This document shows, one piece after another, positions 24,176 to 33,169 of a DNA stretch of 64,000 nt. The stretch is from assembly GCA_910574895.1 (NCBI GenBank), contig CAJTDQ010000004.1:1-64000 (forward strand). The letters are read 5' to 3'. The position numbers and the translations under genes are program-made. This DNA is from Eubacteriaceae bacterium. Its GTDB lineage: Bacteria > Bacillota > Clostridia > Lachnospirales > Lachnospiraceae. Each line of letters starts with the position of its first letter. Position 1 is the first letter of the stretch. The notes under the pieces were generated by a model that saw only the letters and a list, made by a program, of their open reading frames with translations, did no database searches and was not told where the DNA came from.

Positions 24176-24919
24176 TTAACTTCTCATTGCTCCGTCTACT
24201 GATAAAATCTCACCAGTTACATAACTAGCCATATCGCTTGCCAGGAATAAGAATGCGTTGGCTACATCTTCAGGTTCGCCAACTCTTCTTAATGGGATTG
24301 CATTAATCAGTGGCTGTATCATCTGCTCAGGCAGTGCTGCAACCATATCTGTTTTTGTGATTCCAGGTGCAACTGCGTTGACGCGAATGTTGCTTGGTCC
24401 CAATTCTCTTGCCAAGGACCATGTCAGACCATTTACTGCAGATTTACTCGCTGGATATGCTACACCACTTGGCTGACCACAGATGCTGACCATGGAACTT
24501 GTATTTAAGATACATCCTCCGCCCTGTTCCTTCATGATTTTTGATACTGGCATTACAGCATTAAAAATGGCATTTACATTCAACTGCATAACTTTTGAAA
24601 ACTGCTCCGCTGTATAATCATCAATTTTGGTACTGTCAGATATTCCGGCATTATTTACGAGAATATCAATTCTTCCATATTGTTCTTTTATTTGGTTAAT
24701 TGTTTTTTCTACTTCTTCGGCGTTCATAAGATTAGGAAAATATCCGGAAACATCCCATGAACTATTTTCTTTTTCTAAAGACGTCAGTGCTTTGTTTACG
24801 GTCTCTTCTCTGGAACCGAATAGAATAACTTTGGCACCATTTTCTAAATATTTTTTTACAATAGCGTAACCAATGCCTCTCGTTCCGCCTGTAACAACTG
24901 CAACTTTATCTCTTAACAT
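24176..24919 (-). CDS. Short-chain dehydrogenase/reductase (FabG-like)
   Basis: 247 residues, RBS CAGGAGGTATATGCA. Rossmann motif VVTGGTRGIGYAI, NNAG at about 88-91, catalytic Ser-Tyr-Lys in SSMVSICGQPSGVAYPASK, and C-terminal SYVTGEILSVDGAM. These are the classical 3-oxoacyl-ACP reductase features. It is isolated from other fab genes, so its natural substrate is uncertain. An ATGGG-N7-CCCAT inverted repeat (24971-24987) lies in its upstream region. The C-terminus abuts the palindromic element. Confidence 0.88.
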   Translation of the reverse strand: MLRDKVAVVTGGTRGIGYAIVKKYLENGAKVILFGSREETVNKALTSLEKENSSWDVSGYFPNLMNAEEVEKTINQIKEQYGRIDILVNNAGISDSTKIDDYTAEQFSKVMQLNVNAIFNAVMPVSKIMKEQGGGCILNTSSMVSICGQPSGVAYPASKSAVNGLTWSLARELGPSNIRVNAVAPGITKTDMVAALPEQMIQPLINAIPLRRVGEPEDVANAFLFLASDMASYVTGEILSVDGAMRS

Positions 24920-25033
24920 TGCATATACCTCCTGTTTTTTATAAATTTATATCGTTATTATATAACAAAAATGGGAAATATACCCATAGAAGTTTATAAA
25001 ATAGAAGAATTTATTGTATTTATAAAAATTAAA

Positions 25034-25073
25034 TTGACAATATAGAATATATCCTATATTGTTAAAGTATAAT
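25034..25073 (+). promoter_or_regulatory. Promoter with perfect inverted repeat before the DUF4160/DUF2442 pair
   Basis: TTGACA at 25034-25039. Perfect arms ACAATATAG (25037-25045) and CTATATTGT (25054-25062), 8 nt apart, overlap the promoter. A TATAAT at 25068-25073 is an alternative -10. The arrangement fits autorepression by the XRE-domain protein encoded downstream. Confidence 0.7.
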
Positions 25074-25092
25074 ATATAAAAGGAGAAGATAT

Positions 25093-25359
25093 ATGCCCGT
25101 TATAGCAAGATTTGAAGGTATAATTTTAAGGATGTATTTGAGGCAAAAAGAACATAATCCTCCGCATATTCATGCTATATATGGTGAAAGAGTGGGATTG
25201 TTCATGATTGAGACTACAGAGATGTTTGAAGGAGATATACCTCTAAAATGTCAACAAAAAATTAAAAGATTTATAGAGCATTATAGAGAAGAGTTATATG
25301 AAATGTGGAATAGTCAGGTGTTTAGAGTATTAGAACCTGTTGACAGAAGGGAATTATAA
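25093..25359 (+). CDS. DUF4160 protein, possible toxin of a toxin-antitoxin pair
   Basis: 88 residues, RBS AAAAGGAG. MPVIARFEGIILRMY and EHNPPHIHAIYGE, followed by a basic C-terminal helix, match the DUF4160 family. These genes recur next to DUF2442 genes and the pair has been proposed as toxin-antitoxin on genomic grounds. The next gene begins 2 bp after its stop. Biochemical activity is unknown. Confidence 0.8.
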   Translation: MPVIARFEGIILRMYLRQKEHNPPHIHAIYGERVGLFMIETTEMFEGDIPLKCQQKIKRFIEHYREELYEMWNSQVFRVLEPVDRREL

Positions 25360-25361
25360 TT

Positions 25362-25832
25362 ATGAAAAAGATAGAAAGAGTTAAAGCACTTCCCCAATTC
25401 GGTTTGTTGATTGTATTTCAAAATGGAGTTGAAAAAAAATATAATATTAGACAGCTATATACAATATATCCTCAATTTAAAGAGTTAGAACATAATGAGG
25501 ATCTGTTTAGTAATGTTAAAGTTGATGTTGGAGGTTATGGTGTATATTGGAATGATGAACTGGATATAGCAGCAGATGAATTATGGGAAAATGGTATTGA
25601 GACAGATATTGTTCATACGTTAGATATTAAGAAAAGATTTGCATCCAGACTAATTGCTATGCGGGATATGTTAAATATGACACAAAGGGAATTATCAGAA
25701 AAAACAGGTATTGCACAGGGGGATATCAGTAAGATAGAAAATGGAAATGCTAATCCTTCTTTAGAAACTATTGATAGATTGATAAAGGGGATGAATGGAG
25801 AGATTGACTTTGTAATTAAAAATCAAAGTTGA
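25362..25832 (+). CDS. DUF2442 and XRE helix-turn-helix fusion, possible antitoxin
   Basis: 156 residues. The N-terminal part (about 1-85) is DUF2442-like: FGLLIVFQNGVEKKYNI and GYGVYWNDELDIAADELWENG. The C-terminal part (about 88-150) is an XRE/Cro helix-turn-helix: LIAMRDMLNMTQRELSEKTG and QGDISKIENGNANPSLETI. DUF2442 alone is common; the added DNA-binding domain makes it a good candidate for binding the inverted repeat at 25037-25062. Partner of the DUF4160 gene. Confidence 0.82.
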   Translation: MKKIERVKALPQFGLLIVFQNGVEKKYNIRQLYTIYPQFKELEHNEDLFSNVKVDVGGYGVYWNDELDIAADELWENGIETDIVHTLDIKKRFASRLIAMRDMLNMTQRELSEKTGIAQGDISKIENGNANPSLETIDRLIKGMNGEIDFVIKNQS

Positions 25833-25867
25833 TCAGTTTTATGAAGAATTTGGAATACCATTTTACT

Positions 25868-25896
25868 TTACATTTTAGTTAAAGCAGCGTTATAAT
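25868..25896 (+). promoter_or_regulatory. Promoter of the SH3/lysozyme-like gene
   Basis: TTACAT (25868-25873), 17-bp spacer, TATAAT (25891-25896). Confidence 0.65.
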
Positions 25897-25917
25897 ATTT
25901 CCTAGAGGTGAATATAA

Positions 25918-27354
25918 ATGAGAAAAAAACTATTTTGCATTGCAATGTCAATGATAATAATACTATCAGTGGCAGTACATGGAGATGACAAAATTCTGGT
26001 GCAAAACAAACTGATGGAAGTTAACACAGCAGATAAAGTATTGAAAAGTACTACATTTACAATAGACAAAGATACAGCAAAGAAAATAGTAAAACATCAT
26101 AATAAAAAATCAAAGTTAACGAAGTTTGAAAAATACAAAAAAATGATAACCCATTTAGGAGTTGTTTCATCAGATGACGATGATGATTTTGTGAAAATAA
26201 AGGAACGACCGGAAAACAAATCAAAGACAGTTGGTTATGTGCCAGATGAAAAACCTGTTGTAGTAATCGAGAGCATAGATAAATGGTATAAAGTAAAATC
26301 AGGAAAGATTACAGGATACATAAAGCAGGAAAATGCAGTGGTAGACGATGAGGTGGAAAATCTATTATTAGATAATTATGGTATTGAGGCACTTATTAAA
26401 GTATCAAATGTAAAGTTGAGGAGCAGTGCAAAAAATACCAATAGTGCAGTGGGGATGGGATATAAAGGAAATGTTTATCCAGTGATAGGGTTTTCCAATG
26501 ACTATAAAAAGATTCGTATTCAAAGAACAGAGACAATAGAAGGCTGGGTATCTGTAAAAGATGTGGATATTAGAATATTGTGGGATAGTGCAATGACAAA
26601 GGCTGAGTATGACGCTTACATAGAAGAACAGAAAAGAATACAAGAGGCAGAATTGCAAAAGATTTTGAATGCAGGTATACATAAGACAGGAGATTCATTA
26701 TTTGACACTATTTCTGCATTGATTGCCCATAATGAATCAGGGAATTATGTTGCGGCAAGAAATGGCCTTCCGCAGTTCAAAGGAGAAAAAACTATAACCG
26801 TAGGTGCATGGCAGTGGTATGGAGAAAGGGCTCATAGTCTTCTGAAACGTATTTATACAAGTGATACAAAGAAAGCAAAACAGTTAATAGAAGATGCAGT
26901 CTCTGGAAATAAAAAGAAAAAAGAAGAAAAGACAGAAGCGTTGTGTAAGGAAATTACAAATAGTGCAAGTTGGGAAAGCCGAAAAAGAAGTTTCAGCAAG
27001 GAAGAGTTGGTGGCAGTGAAGGCACTGCTCGGCAGTAGTAATGGAGTTTCTATACAGAATGCACAGGCGAAGGAAGATATCACTACAAGGATGTCTGTAG
27101 CAAGAAACACTTATAAATTGACGAATCCACAGTTGATTGCGTATTTCTGCGATATGTTTTGGCAGAATCCGGAAAATGCCAGAAATATTACAAAGGCAGC
27201 GATTGAACATTTTAAGAGTGCAAAAAAATTGAATGAAGAAAAAGATGGATTAAAAGTTTTGCACGAAATTGCTATGAAGAATTCCGTCTTAGGAAAATTT
27301 TCGGGAAGAAGAAACTATACGTACTCTGTATGCAAAAAAATTAGTAAGAAATAA
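25918..27354 (+). CDS. Secreted SH3b protein with lysozyme-like C-terminal domain
   Basis: 478 residues, RBS CTAGAGGTGAATATAA. Signal peptide about 1-22 (FCIAMSMIIILSVAVHG). Two SH3b-type repeats: about 90-140 (IKERPENKSKTVGYV...WYKVKSGKITGYI) and about 160-218 (VKLRSSAKNTNSAVG...GWVSVKDV). The C-terminal domain (about 260-478) opens ALIAHNESGNYVAARN and continues VGAWQWYGERAHSLLKRI. This resembles glycosidase domains of phage-type endolysins, with Glu273 as candidate catalytic acid. Probably cleaves or binds peptidoglycan. The enzyme assignment is inference from motif resemblance. Confidence 0.72.
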   Translation: MRKKLFCIAMSMIIILSVAVHGDDKILVQNKLMEVNTADKVLKSTTFTIDKDTAKKIVKHHNKKSKLTKFEKYKKMITHLGVVSSDDDDDFVKIKERPENKSKTVGYVPDEKPVVVIESIDKWYKVKSGKITGYIKQENAVVDDEVENLLLDNYGIEALIKVSNVKLRSSAKNTNSAVGMGYKGNVYPVIGFSNDYKKIRIQRTETIEGWVSVKDVDIRILWDSAMTKAEYDAYIEEQKRIQEAELQKILNAGIHKTGDSLFDTISALIAHNESGNYVAARNGLPQFKGEKTITVGAWQWYGERAHSLLKRIYTSDTKKAKQLIEDAVSGNKKKKEEKTEALCKEITNSASWESRKRSFSKEELVAVKALLGSSNGVSIQNAQAKEDITTRMSVARNTYKLTNPQLIAYFCDMFWQNPENARNITKAAIEHFKSAKKLNEEKDGLKVLHEIAMKNSVLGKFSGRRNYTYSVCKKISKK

Positions 27355-27360
27355 TTATAA

Positions 27361-27402
27361 AAAAAGAAGCCATACAAAATTTTGTGTGACTTCTTTTTAT
27401 AA
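27361..27402. terminator. Bidirectional rho-independent terminator
   Basis: AAAAAGAAG (27361-27369) pairs with CTTCTTTTT (27390-27398), with inner ACAAAA/TTTTGT. A- and T-runs on both sides serve the two convergent genes. Confidence 0.85.
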
Positions 27403-27420
27403 TTGTTTGAATTATAATTA

Positions 27421-27852
27421 TTACATTTTTAATAAATCTTCTTGTGAAATAAGCTTTATATTATTTTTCTTAAGAACGGCAGCGACTTTGTCGTTTTCTT
27501 TCACTCTGAAAATCATAAGAGCATCGTCTGTTCCTCTGGCAAGGAATGTGTAAACGTATTCAACGCTGACGCCGGCTTCGGCAAGAACGTTCATAGCCTG
27601 TGCCATTGCTCCCGGTTTGTCAGGAATTTTTACTCCGATAACCTGTGTTAGATTGCATATCCAGTCATTGTCCTTCAGTAATGTTAAAGTATCAAGTGGT
27701 TTATCCACGATGATTCTGATAATACCGAAATCGCTGGAATCTGCAATTTCAAAGGCTCTCATATCTATTTGGTTTTCTGCAATAAAATTTGTAAACTTTG
27801 CGAGATTACCGGGTTTATTTTCTATAAAAACTGAAATTTGATTAATATACAT
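27421..27852 (-). CDS. ACT-domain amino-acid-binding protein next to phenylacetate-CoA ligase
   Basis: 143 residues made of two ACT repeats: ISVFIENKPGNLAKFTNFI (about 5-70) and IGVKIPDKPGAMAQAMNVL (about 72-140). ACT domains bind amino acids and regulate enzymes. Stand-alone tandem-ACT proteins of this kind are regularly encoded beside phenylacetate-CoA ligase and indolepyruvate oxidoreductase genes; here it follows paaK by 24 bp. Likely an aromatic-amino-acid sensor, by inference. Confidence 0.85.
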   Translation of the reverse strand: MYINQISVFIENKPGNLAKFTNFIAENQIDMRAFEIADSSDFGIIRIIVDKPLDTLTLLKDNDWICNLTQVIGVKIPDKPGAMAQAMNVLAEAGVSVEYVYTFLARGTDDALMIFRVKENDKVAAVLKKNNIKLISQEDLLKM

Positions 27853-27876
27853 ATTTTTACCTCCTATAAAAAGATG

Positions 27877-29175
27877 TTAAATTTTACGTTTGTCAATGAC
27901 ACGTACCGCTTTACCTTCAGAACGGGTAATAGATTTTGGTTCTACTAATTTTACTTTAGCGTAAATGCCAAGCATACTCTTTAATGCGGCAACAATTTCT
28001 TTTTCCTTGACTTCGATGGCACCAATAGTATCAGAGAACATTTCAGGTGTCATTTCTACTAAAACTTCCATAGTATCGCTGTTGTTTACGCGGTCGACAA
28101 TGAGCTGATAGTTAGCAGGCATGCCCTGTTTGATAAGTACTTCTTCAATCTGGGATGGATATACATTTACACCTTTAATAATCAGCATGTCATCTGATCT
28201 TCCCATGAGTCTGTGAATACGTGCATGAGTACGTCCGCATTTACATTTCTCTCTTGTAATGTATGTAATATCCTTGGTACGATATCTGATAAGAGGAAAT
28301 GCCTCTTTTGCAAAACTAGTAAATACCAGTTCACCGATTTGTCCGTCCGGAACAGGTTCTAAAGTGTCCGGATCAACAATTTCCGGAAGGAAATAGTCCT
28401 CGCAGATATGCATTCCATCCTGTGCCTCACACTCAAAAGCAACACCGGGACCTTCAATTTCCGTAAGACCATAAATATCATAAGCTTTAATACCGAGTTT
28501 TTCTTCTATATCATGTCTCATTTCTTCTGACCATGCTTCGGCGCCAAAAATACCGGCTTTTAATTTAATCTGATCCTGTATACCGCGCTCATGAATTGAC
28601 TCAGCCAGATAAGAGGCGTAACTTGGTGTACAACATAGGATAGTAGAGCCTAAATCCATCATGAATTGCAGTTGTCTGTCTGTATTACCGGATGACATTG
28701 GAAGAGTTAAACATCCAACTTTATGGGAGCCGTCATTTAAACCAGGTCCGCCTGTAAAAAGTCCATATCCATAAGAAACATGGCAGACATCTTCGCTTGT
28801 ACCGCCTGCTGCTGCAATGGCACGGGCACAACCATTGCCCCATTTGTCAATATCTGCATGTGTATAGAAATCAACAACTCTCTTTCCGGTTGTACCGGAT
28901 GTTGACTGAATACGAACACAGTCTTTTAGAGGAATTGCTAATAAATCATATGGATAAGCATCTCTTAAGTCATCTTTTGTTAAAAATGGAAGTTTTGGAA
29001 GGTCTTTCACACTCTTAATATCATCAGGGGTGACACCTGCTGCTTCCATTTTTTTTCTATAAAAAGGTACGTTATCATATACTCTTTTTACAACATCTAA
29101 TAGTCCGTCATTCTGCCACTGCTCAATGGTTTCACGAGAGGCAGTTTCAATATCTTCTTGAAAATATTTTCCCAT
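27877..29175 (-). CDS. paaK: Phenylacetate-CoA ligase
   Basis: 432 residues, the usual length. It activates aryl-acetates (phenylacetate, indoleacetate) to CoA thioesters with ATP. Motifs: the P-loop-like QSTSGTTGKRVV, ADP-forming family YGLTEIEGPG, IRYRTKDITY and C-terminal ITRSEGKAVRVIDKRK. Such enzymes work with indolepyruvate ferredoxin oxidoreductase in aromatic amino-acid fermentation; iorA/iorB are not in the window. Operon with the ACT protein. Confidence 0.93.
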   Translation of the reverse strand: MGKYFQEDIETASRETIEQWQNDGLLDVVKRVYDNVPFYRKKMEAAGVTPDDIKSVKDLPKLPFLTKDDLRDAYPYDLLAIPLKDCVRIQSTSGTTGKRVVDFYTHADIDKWGNGCARAIAAAGGTSEDVCHVSYGYGLFTGGPGLNDGSHKVGCLTLPMSSGNTDRQLQFMMDLGSTILCCTPSYASYLAESIHERGIQDQIKLKAGIFGAEAWSEEMRHDIEEKLGIKAYDIYGLTEIEGPGVAFECEAQDGMHICEDYFLPEIVDPDTLEPVPDGQIGELVFTSFAKEAFPLIRYRTKDITYITREKCKCGRTHARIHRLMGRSDDMLIIKGVNVYPSQIEEVLIKQGMPANYQLIVDRVNNSDTMEVLVEMTPEMFSDTIGAIEVKEKEIVAALKSMLGIYAKVKLVEPKSITRSEGKAVRVIDKRKI

Positions 29176-29558
29176 TGTATTTATTCCTTTCTTCGCTACA
29201 TAATTTTATATAACAATTTTACAATATTTAGTACTTTAAAGCAATAAAGAAAAAATTATAACAGGAAAAACATAAATTTTTAAAGAAAATAAATAAAAAC
29301 ATCTTCATAAAAACGTTACAAAAATATGTTTTTTTGTTAAAAAGCACCTTTTTATAAGGGGAAAATACATATAAAACAACTTTTATGTCTGTATAAAAAT
29401 TGACGCAATAAAAACATTTTTCTGACTGTAAAATATGGTATTTAGGAAAATCATATGTTATAGTGGGCTTATATGGCAAGTGCGTTTTAAACGTAGTTTT
29501 GTTGATAACAAAAATATATTGAGAAGTTAAAAACAATATGCTTTGGAGGATAACAAAA
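29176..29558. other. 383-bp AT-rich intergenic region between divergent genes
   Basis: No gene seen on either strand. It holds the divergent control regions of paaK and the GH3 gene. On the plus strand TTGACG at 29400-29405 and TATAGT at 29459-29464 are visible but not correctly spaced to each other. A possible minus-strand promoter for paaK reads TTGCTT-17-TAAAAT. The region is full of A/T runs and no defined operator or riboswitch could be drawn. Confidence 0.4.
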
Positions 29559-32324
29559 ATGAGCGAAAGTTTAAGAGGAATTCCGGTAGAGGGATTTGCC
29601 GAAAAGAGCCGCGAGGCAGCAGTGGAAGGTATCGTATTATTAAAAAATGATAATAGTGTACTTCCGTTTACAAAAGAAGACAAAATTTCAGTATTTGGCA
29701 GACCGCAGTTAGAATATTACAGAAGTGGAACCGGTTCAGGAGGGGCTGTTCAGGTTGAATATGCCACAAATATTATTGAAGGTTTTAAGAAAAGTGATTT
29801 ACATATAAATGAAGAACTGGCAAACGATTATGTAGAATGGCTGAAGGACCATCCGTTTGATAATGGTGGAGGCGGCTGGGCTGCTGAACCATGGTTTCAG
29901 AAAGATATGGATATTACCGTAGAGTATGCAAAGAGACAGGCAGCGGTTACCAATAAGGCTGTTTATATCATCGGGCGTACTGCCGGTGAGGATAAAGATA
30001 ACTATAATGGAGCAGGCAGCTATCTTTTAACTGATGAAGAAATTACAAATCTTAAAAATATTACAGAGGCATTTGATGATGTAGTCGTTGTTTTAAATGT
30101 ATCTAATATTATTGATATGAAGTGGATGAATGATTCGCAGTTTGATGGAAAGATTAAGGCAGTTGCATATGTCTGGTCCGGTGGAATGGAAGGTGGAAAT
30201 GCGGTTGTTGATGTTCTTTCCGGCAAGGAAACACCAAGTGGAAAACTTCCGGATACGATTGCAGAGAATTTAGAAGATTATCCGTCAGCAGACAATTTTG
30301 GAAATCCATTAACCAATCTTTATCAGGAAGATATTTATGTAGGGTACAGATATTTTGAAACATTTGCACCGGAAAAGGTAATGTTTGAATTTGGATATGG
30401 TATTTCATATACTTCATTTGATATTGAGACGTTGTCTGTGGAAGAAGATGACGAAGAGATTAAAATCCAGGTTAAGGTAACGAACACTGGTGATAAATAT
30501 TCTGGAAAAGAAGTAGTTCAGGTATATTATAGTGCACCGCAGGGAGCGCTTGGAAAGCCGGCAAAAGAACTTTGCGCATATGCAAAGACAGAGAAACTTG
30601 CACCGGGTAAGAGTCAGACAATAGATATTTCAGTTTCTATAAATGATATGGCATCTTATGATGACAGCAATGTTACAGGACATAAATCATGTTATGTTTT
30701 AGAGGCTGGCGATTATGTTATTTATGTTGGTAATAGTGTAAGAAATGTTAAAGATGTTTATACATATCAATTAAATGAATTGAAAGTAGTAGAACAGTTG
30801 TCAGAAATCTGCTGTCCGAATGATGAGAATCTTACAATTTTAAGACCGGGTACAAGGAAGGAAGATGGAACCTTTGAGAAAGAATATGTTCCGTCTCAGA
30901 AGCCTACAGTGGATTTGGCAAAAAGAATAGAAGAAAATCTGCCAAAACCAATGGAGATTACAGGGGATAAAGGAATTACCCTTCAGGATGTTCAGGCAGG
31001 AAAGAATAGTTTGGAAGAGTTTACCGCACAGCTCTCGGTAGAGGAGATGGCACAGATTGTCAGAGGTGAGGGAATGAGTAACCCACGTGTAACACAGGGT
31101 ACAGCATCAGCCTTTGGTGGAATATCAGATGCCTTGTTTGGTTATGGAATTCCGGCAGCTTGCTGTGCAGATGGACCAAGTGGACTTCGTTATGATGGTA
31201 AGGCAGTTCAGCTTCCGATTGGTACTGTACTTTCATCATCATGGAACGTGCCATTAGTCAGAGAACTCTATACAATGGAAGGTGAAGAATTGAGAAGAAA
31301 TCAGGTTGACACTTTGTTAGGACCTGGTGTAAATATTCATAGACATCCTTTAAATGGGCGTAATTTTGAGTATTATTCAGAAGATCCGTATTTATCAGGA
31401 ACAATGTCCGTAGCATCTACCGGTGGTATTAAAGACGGAGGTGCATGGGGAACCATTAAACATTTTGCATTGAATGGACAGGAATCACACAGATTTAAGA
31501 TAGATGCCGTTTGTTCAGAACGTGCCATCAGAGAAATATATTTAAAATCCTTTGAGATGGCAGTTAAAGAAAAAACAGTAATGACACTGATGACGAGTTA
31601 CAATCCGATTAACGGACATTGGGCAGCATCTAATTATGATCTTTGTACTACAGTACTTCGTGGTGAGTGGGGATACGAAGGTATTGTTATGACAGACTGG
31701 TGGGCAAAGATGAACGATGTAGTAACAGGCGGCGAGGAATCCAATCAGGATACACGAGATATGGTTCGTTCGCAGAATGATGTATACATGGTTGTAAATA
31801 ATAATGGTGCGGAAGTAAATTCAAACAATGATAATACCGAGAGTTCTGTGGAAGCAGGAACACTTACCGTTGGAGAACTTCAGAGAGCTACAATGAATAT
31901 CTGCAACTTTATATTAAATGCTCCTGTTATTGAGAGAGAATTAGTTGATACTGATGTAGCGAAATACTATCCATCAGTTCCTGTAGAGGAGGCAAAATAT
32001 CAGCAGTTTAATCTGGCAGAGGATAACAAGGTAATGTTTGACTGTGGTAAGGAAGCAACGATGATTGTAGAAGAAGATGCAGAGTATACGATTATTGTAA
32101 ATATTTCATTTGCAAAATCAAATCTGGCACAGTCTACAGTCAATGTGAATGCCAATGGTGAGACGATGGTAGTTATTCAGACTAACGGAACAGATGGTAA
32201 CTGGATTACACAGAAACTGTGTAAAGTGAAGTTAGATAAAGGTGCATATAATTTGAAATTAGAAGATGTCCTTGCAGGAATCGAAGTGAAATATATGCAG
32301 TTTAAGAAGTTAAAAAAGAAATAA
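29559..32324 (+). CDS. Circularly permuted GH3 beta-glucosidase-type enzyme
   Basis: 921 residues from the ATG at 29559 (RBS GGAGG). No signal peptide, so probably cytoplasmic. The alpha/beta sandwich domain comes first (SREAAVEGIVLLKNDNSVLP, AYVWSGGMEGGNAVVDVLSG), then an FnIII-like domain (about 285-400). The TIM-barrel domain comes last (about 480-800), the reverse of ordinary GH3. The barrel shows ADGPSGLR, KHFALNGQE and the nucleophile Asp713 in GIVMTDWWA. This inverted order is known from Butyrivibrio and Ruminococcus glucosidases. About 100 more residues of beta structure end the protein. Likely hydrolyses beta-glucosides from plant oligosaccharides. Confidence 0.9.
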   Translation: MSESLRGIPVEGFAEKSREAAVEGIVLLKNDNSVLPFTKEDKISVFGRPQLEYYRSGTGSGGAVQVEYATNIIEGFKKSDLHINEELANDYVEWLKDHPFDNGGGGWAAEPWFQKDMDITVEYAKRQAAVTNKAVYIIGRTAGEDKDNYNGAGSYLLTDEEITNLKNITEAFDDVVVVLNVSNIIDMKWMNDSQFDGKIKAVAYVWSGGMEGGNAVVDVLSGKETPSGKLPDTIAENLEDYPSADNFGNPLTNLYQEDIYVGYRYFETFAPEKVMFEFGYGISYTSFDIETLSVEEDDEEIKIQVKVTNTGDKYSGKEVVQVYYSAPQGALGKPAKELCAYAKTEKLAPGKSQTIDISVSINDMASYDDSNVTGHKSCYVLEAGDYVIYVGNSVRNVKDVYTYQLNELKVVEQLSEICCPNDENLTILRPGTRKEDGTFEKEYVPSQKPTVDLAKRIEENLPKPMEITGDKGITLQDVQAGKNSLEEFTAQLSVEEMAQIVRGEGMSNPRVTQGTASAFGGISDALFGYGIPAACCADGPSGLRYDGKAVQLPIGTVLSSSWNVPLVRELYTMEGEELRRNQVDTLLGPGVNIHRHPLNGRNFEYYSEDPYLSGTMSVASTGGIKDGGAWGTIKHFALNGQESHRFKIDAVCSERAIREIYLKSFEMAVKEKTVMTLMTSYNPINGHWAASNYDLCTTVLRGEWGYEGIVMTDWWAKMNDVVTGGEESNQDTRDMVRSQNDVYMVVNNNGAEVNSNNDNTESSVEAGTLTVGELQRATMNICNFILNAPVIERELVDTDVAKYYPSVPVEEAKYQQFNLAEDNKVMFDCGKEATMIVEEDAEYTIIVNISFAKSNLAQSTVNVNANGETMVVIQTNGTDGNWITQKLCKVKLDKGAYNLKLEDVLAGIEVKYMQFKKLKKK

Positions 32325-32339
32325 AAAAATAGCCAATAA

Positions 32340-32373
32340 GAAGCTGTTGCTTAAATGCAACAGCTTCTTTATT
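32340..32373. terminator. Rho-independent terminator, GH3 gene and convergent acyltransferase
   Basis: GAAGCTGTTGC (32340-32350) pairs with GCAACAGCTTC (32357-32367), 6-nt loop, followed by TTTATT. Strong 11-bp stem. Confidence 0.9.
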
Positions 32374-32376
32374 ATT

Positions 32377-33159
32377 CTAGGATTTTTTCTTATATTGCCA
32401 AAATTCATATGTACTATATTTCTGAGCCGTTTCCGTCATCCAATGAAACACCCTGTTTCTCAATTCTTCTTTTGCGGCCTTTTTACTTAGAGTAGGATTA
32501 GCGTACATTGGATTACTGCAGTATACAGTAATAGCAGGCGACCTGAAAAATAATCGAAAAGGCCAGTGGCGTTTTCGGTAAGTAACGACAGAGGCAACAA
32601 CAGGTGCGTTCAAAGCTACAGGATAAGCAAAGCTGGCACTTTTAAAAGGACGGATTCCTACATAATACGGCCAGATATGAGCTTCGGGATAAATTGTAAT
32701 GCATGATTTTTCCTGGATTCTTTTGGTAACGGTATGAATCATCTTTTTCATACTGGCAATGTCATATCCGATAGGCATTGCCCCAAGCATATCCACAAGA
32801 TGTCGAAGTCCTGTGATAGAAAAAGCATCGTTGCCTGCAATGAAATAAGTCCGGTGTCCCCATCCGGAGACTGTTGCGGAAATTAGTGGGTCAATATGCT
32901 GTGTATGATTGCTGTATAAAAAACAGCCGGTCTTTAACTTCTTTATCACTTTTTTGTTTTTGATTCTCAAACCTACAATAAAAGTATTAAAGATTTTTAC
33001 CAGAGGATAAACAATCAAAAAATAAAGAATATCTGCAAAAGAATTCCACAATTTACTTTTGTGTATCCATTTATAATCTTTTGGTAGAGGTTTGGTTTTA
33101 ATCCCCTGTGTTGCGGCAAAGTCATCATTTAATTCATCTTCATAATAAATTGTTTTCAT
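32377..33159 (-). CDS. PlsC-like 1-acylglycerol-3-phosphate acyltransferase family protein
   Basis: 260 residues from the ATG at 33159 after AAGGTG. A membrane-associated segment (FADILYFLIVYPLVKIFNTFIV) precedes the acyltransferase motifs: NHTQHID (the NHx4D catalytic motif), IYPEAHIWP (EG-type motif III variant) and RPFKSASFAYP. Members transfer acyl chains to lysophospholipid or glycolipid acceptors. It is 10 bp downstream of a lipid-type glycosyltransferase, so they may act together on membrane glycolipids. Confidence 0.85.
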   Translation of the reverse strand: MKTIYYEDELNDDFAATQGIKTKPLPKDYKWIHKSKLWNSFADILYFLIVYPLVKIFNTFIVGLRIKNKKVIKKLKTGCFLYSNHTQHIDPLISATVSGWGHRTYFIAGNDAFSITGLRHLVDMLGAMPIGYDIASMKKMIHTVTKRIQEKSCITIYPEAHIWPYYVGIRPFKSASFAYPVALNAPVVASVVTYRKRHWPFRLFFRSPAITVYCSNPMYANPTLSKKAAKEELRNRVFHWMTETAQKYSTYEFWQYKKKS

Positions 33160-33169
33160 ATGTATCACC

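Noticed and set aside
27421-29175. Indolepyruvate oxidoreductase operon
   Set aside because: paaK plus ACT suggested it, but no iorA or iorB is present in the window.
29228-29683. Minus-strand open frame across the paaK-GH3 intergenic region
   Set aside because: Its N-terminal third is antisense to the GH3 gene and the rest is A/T-run translation without a plausible RBS.
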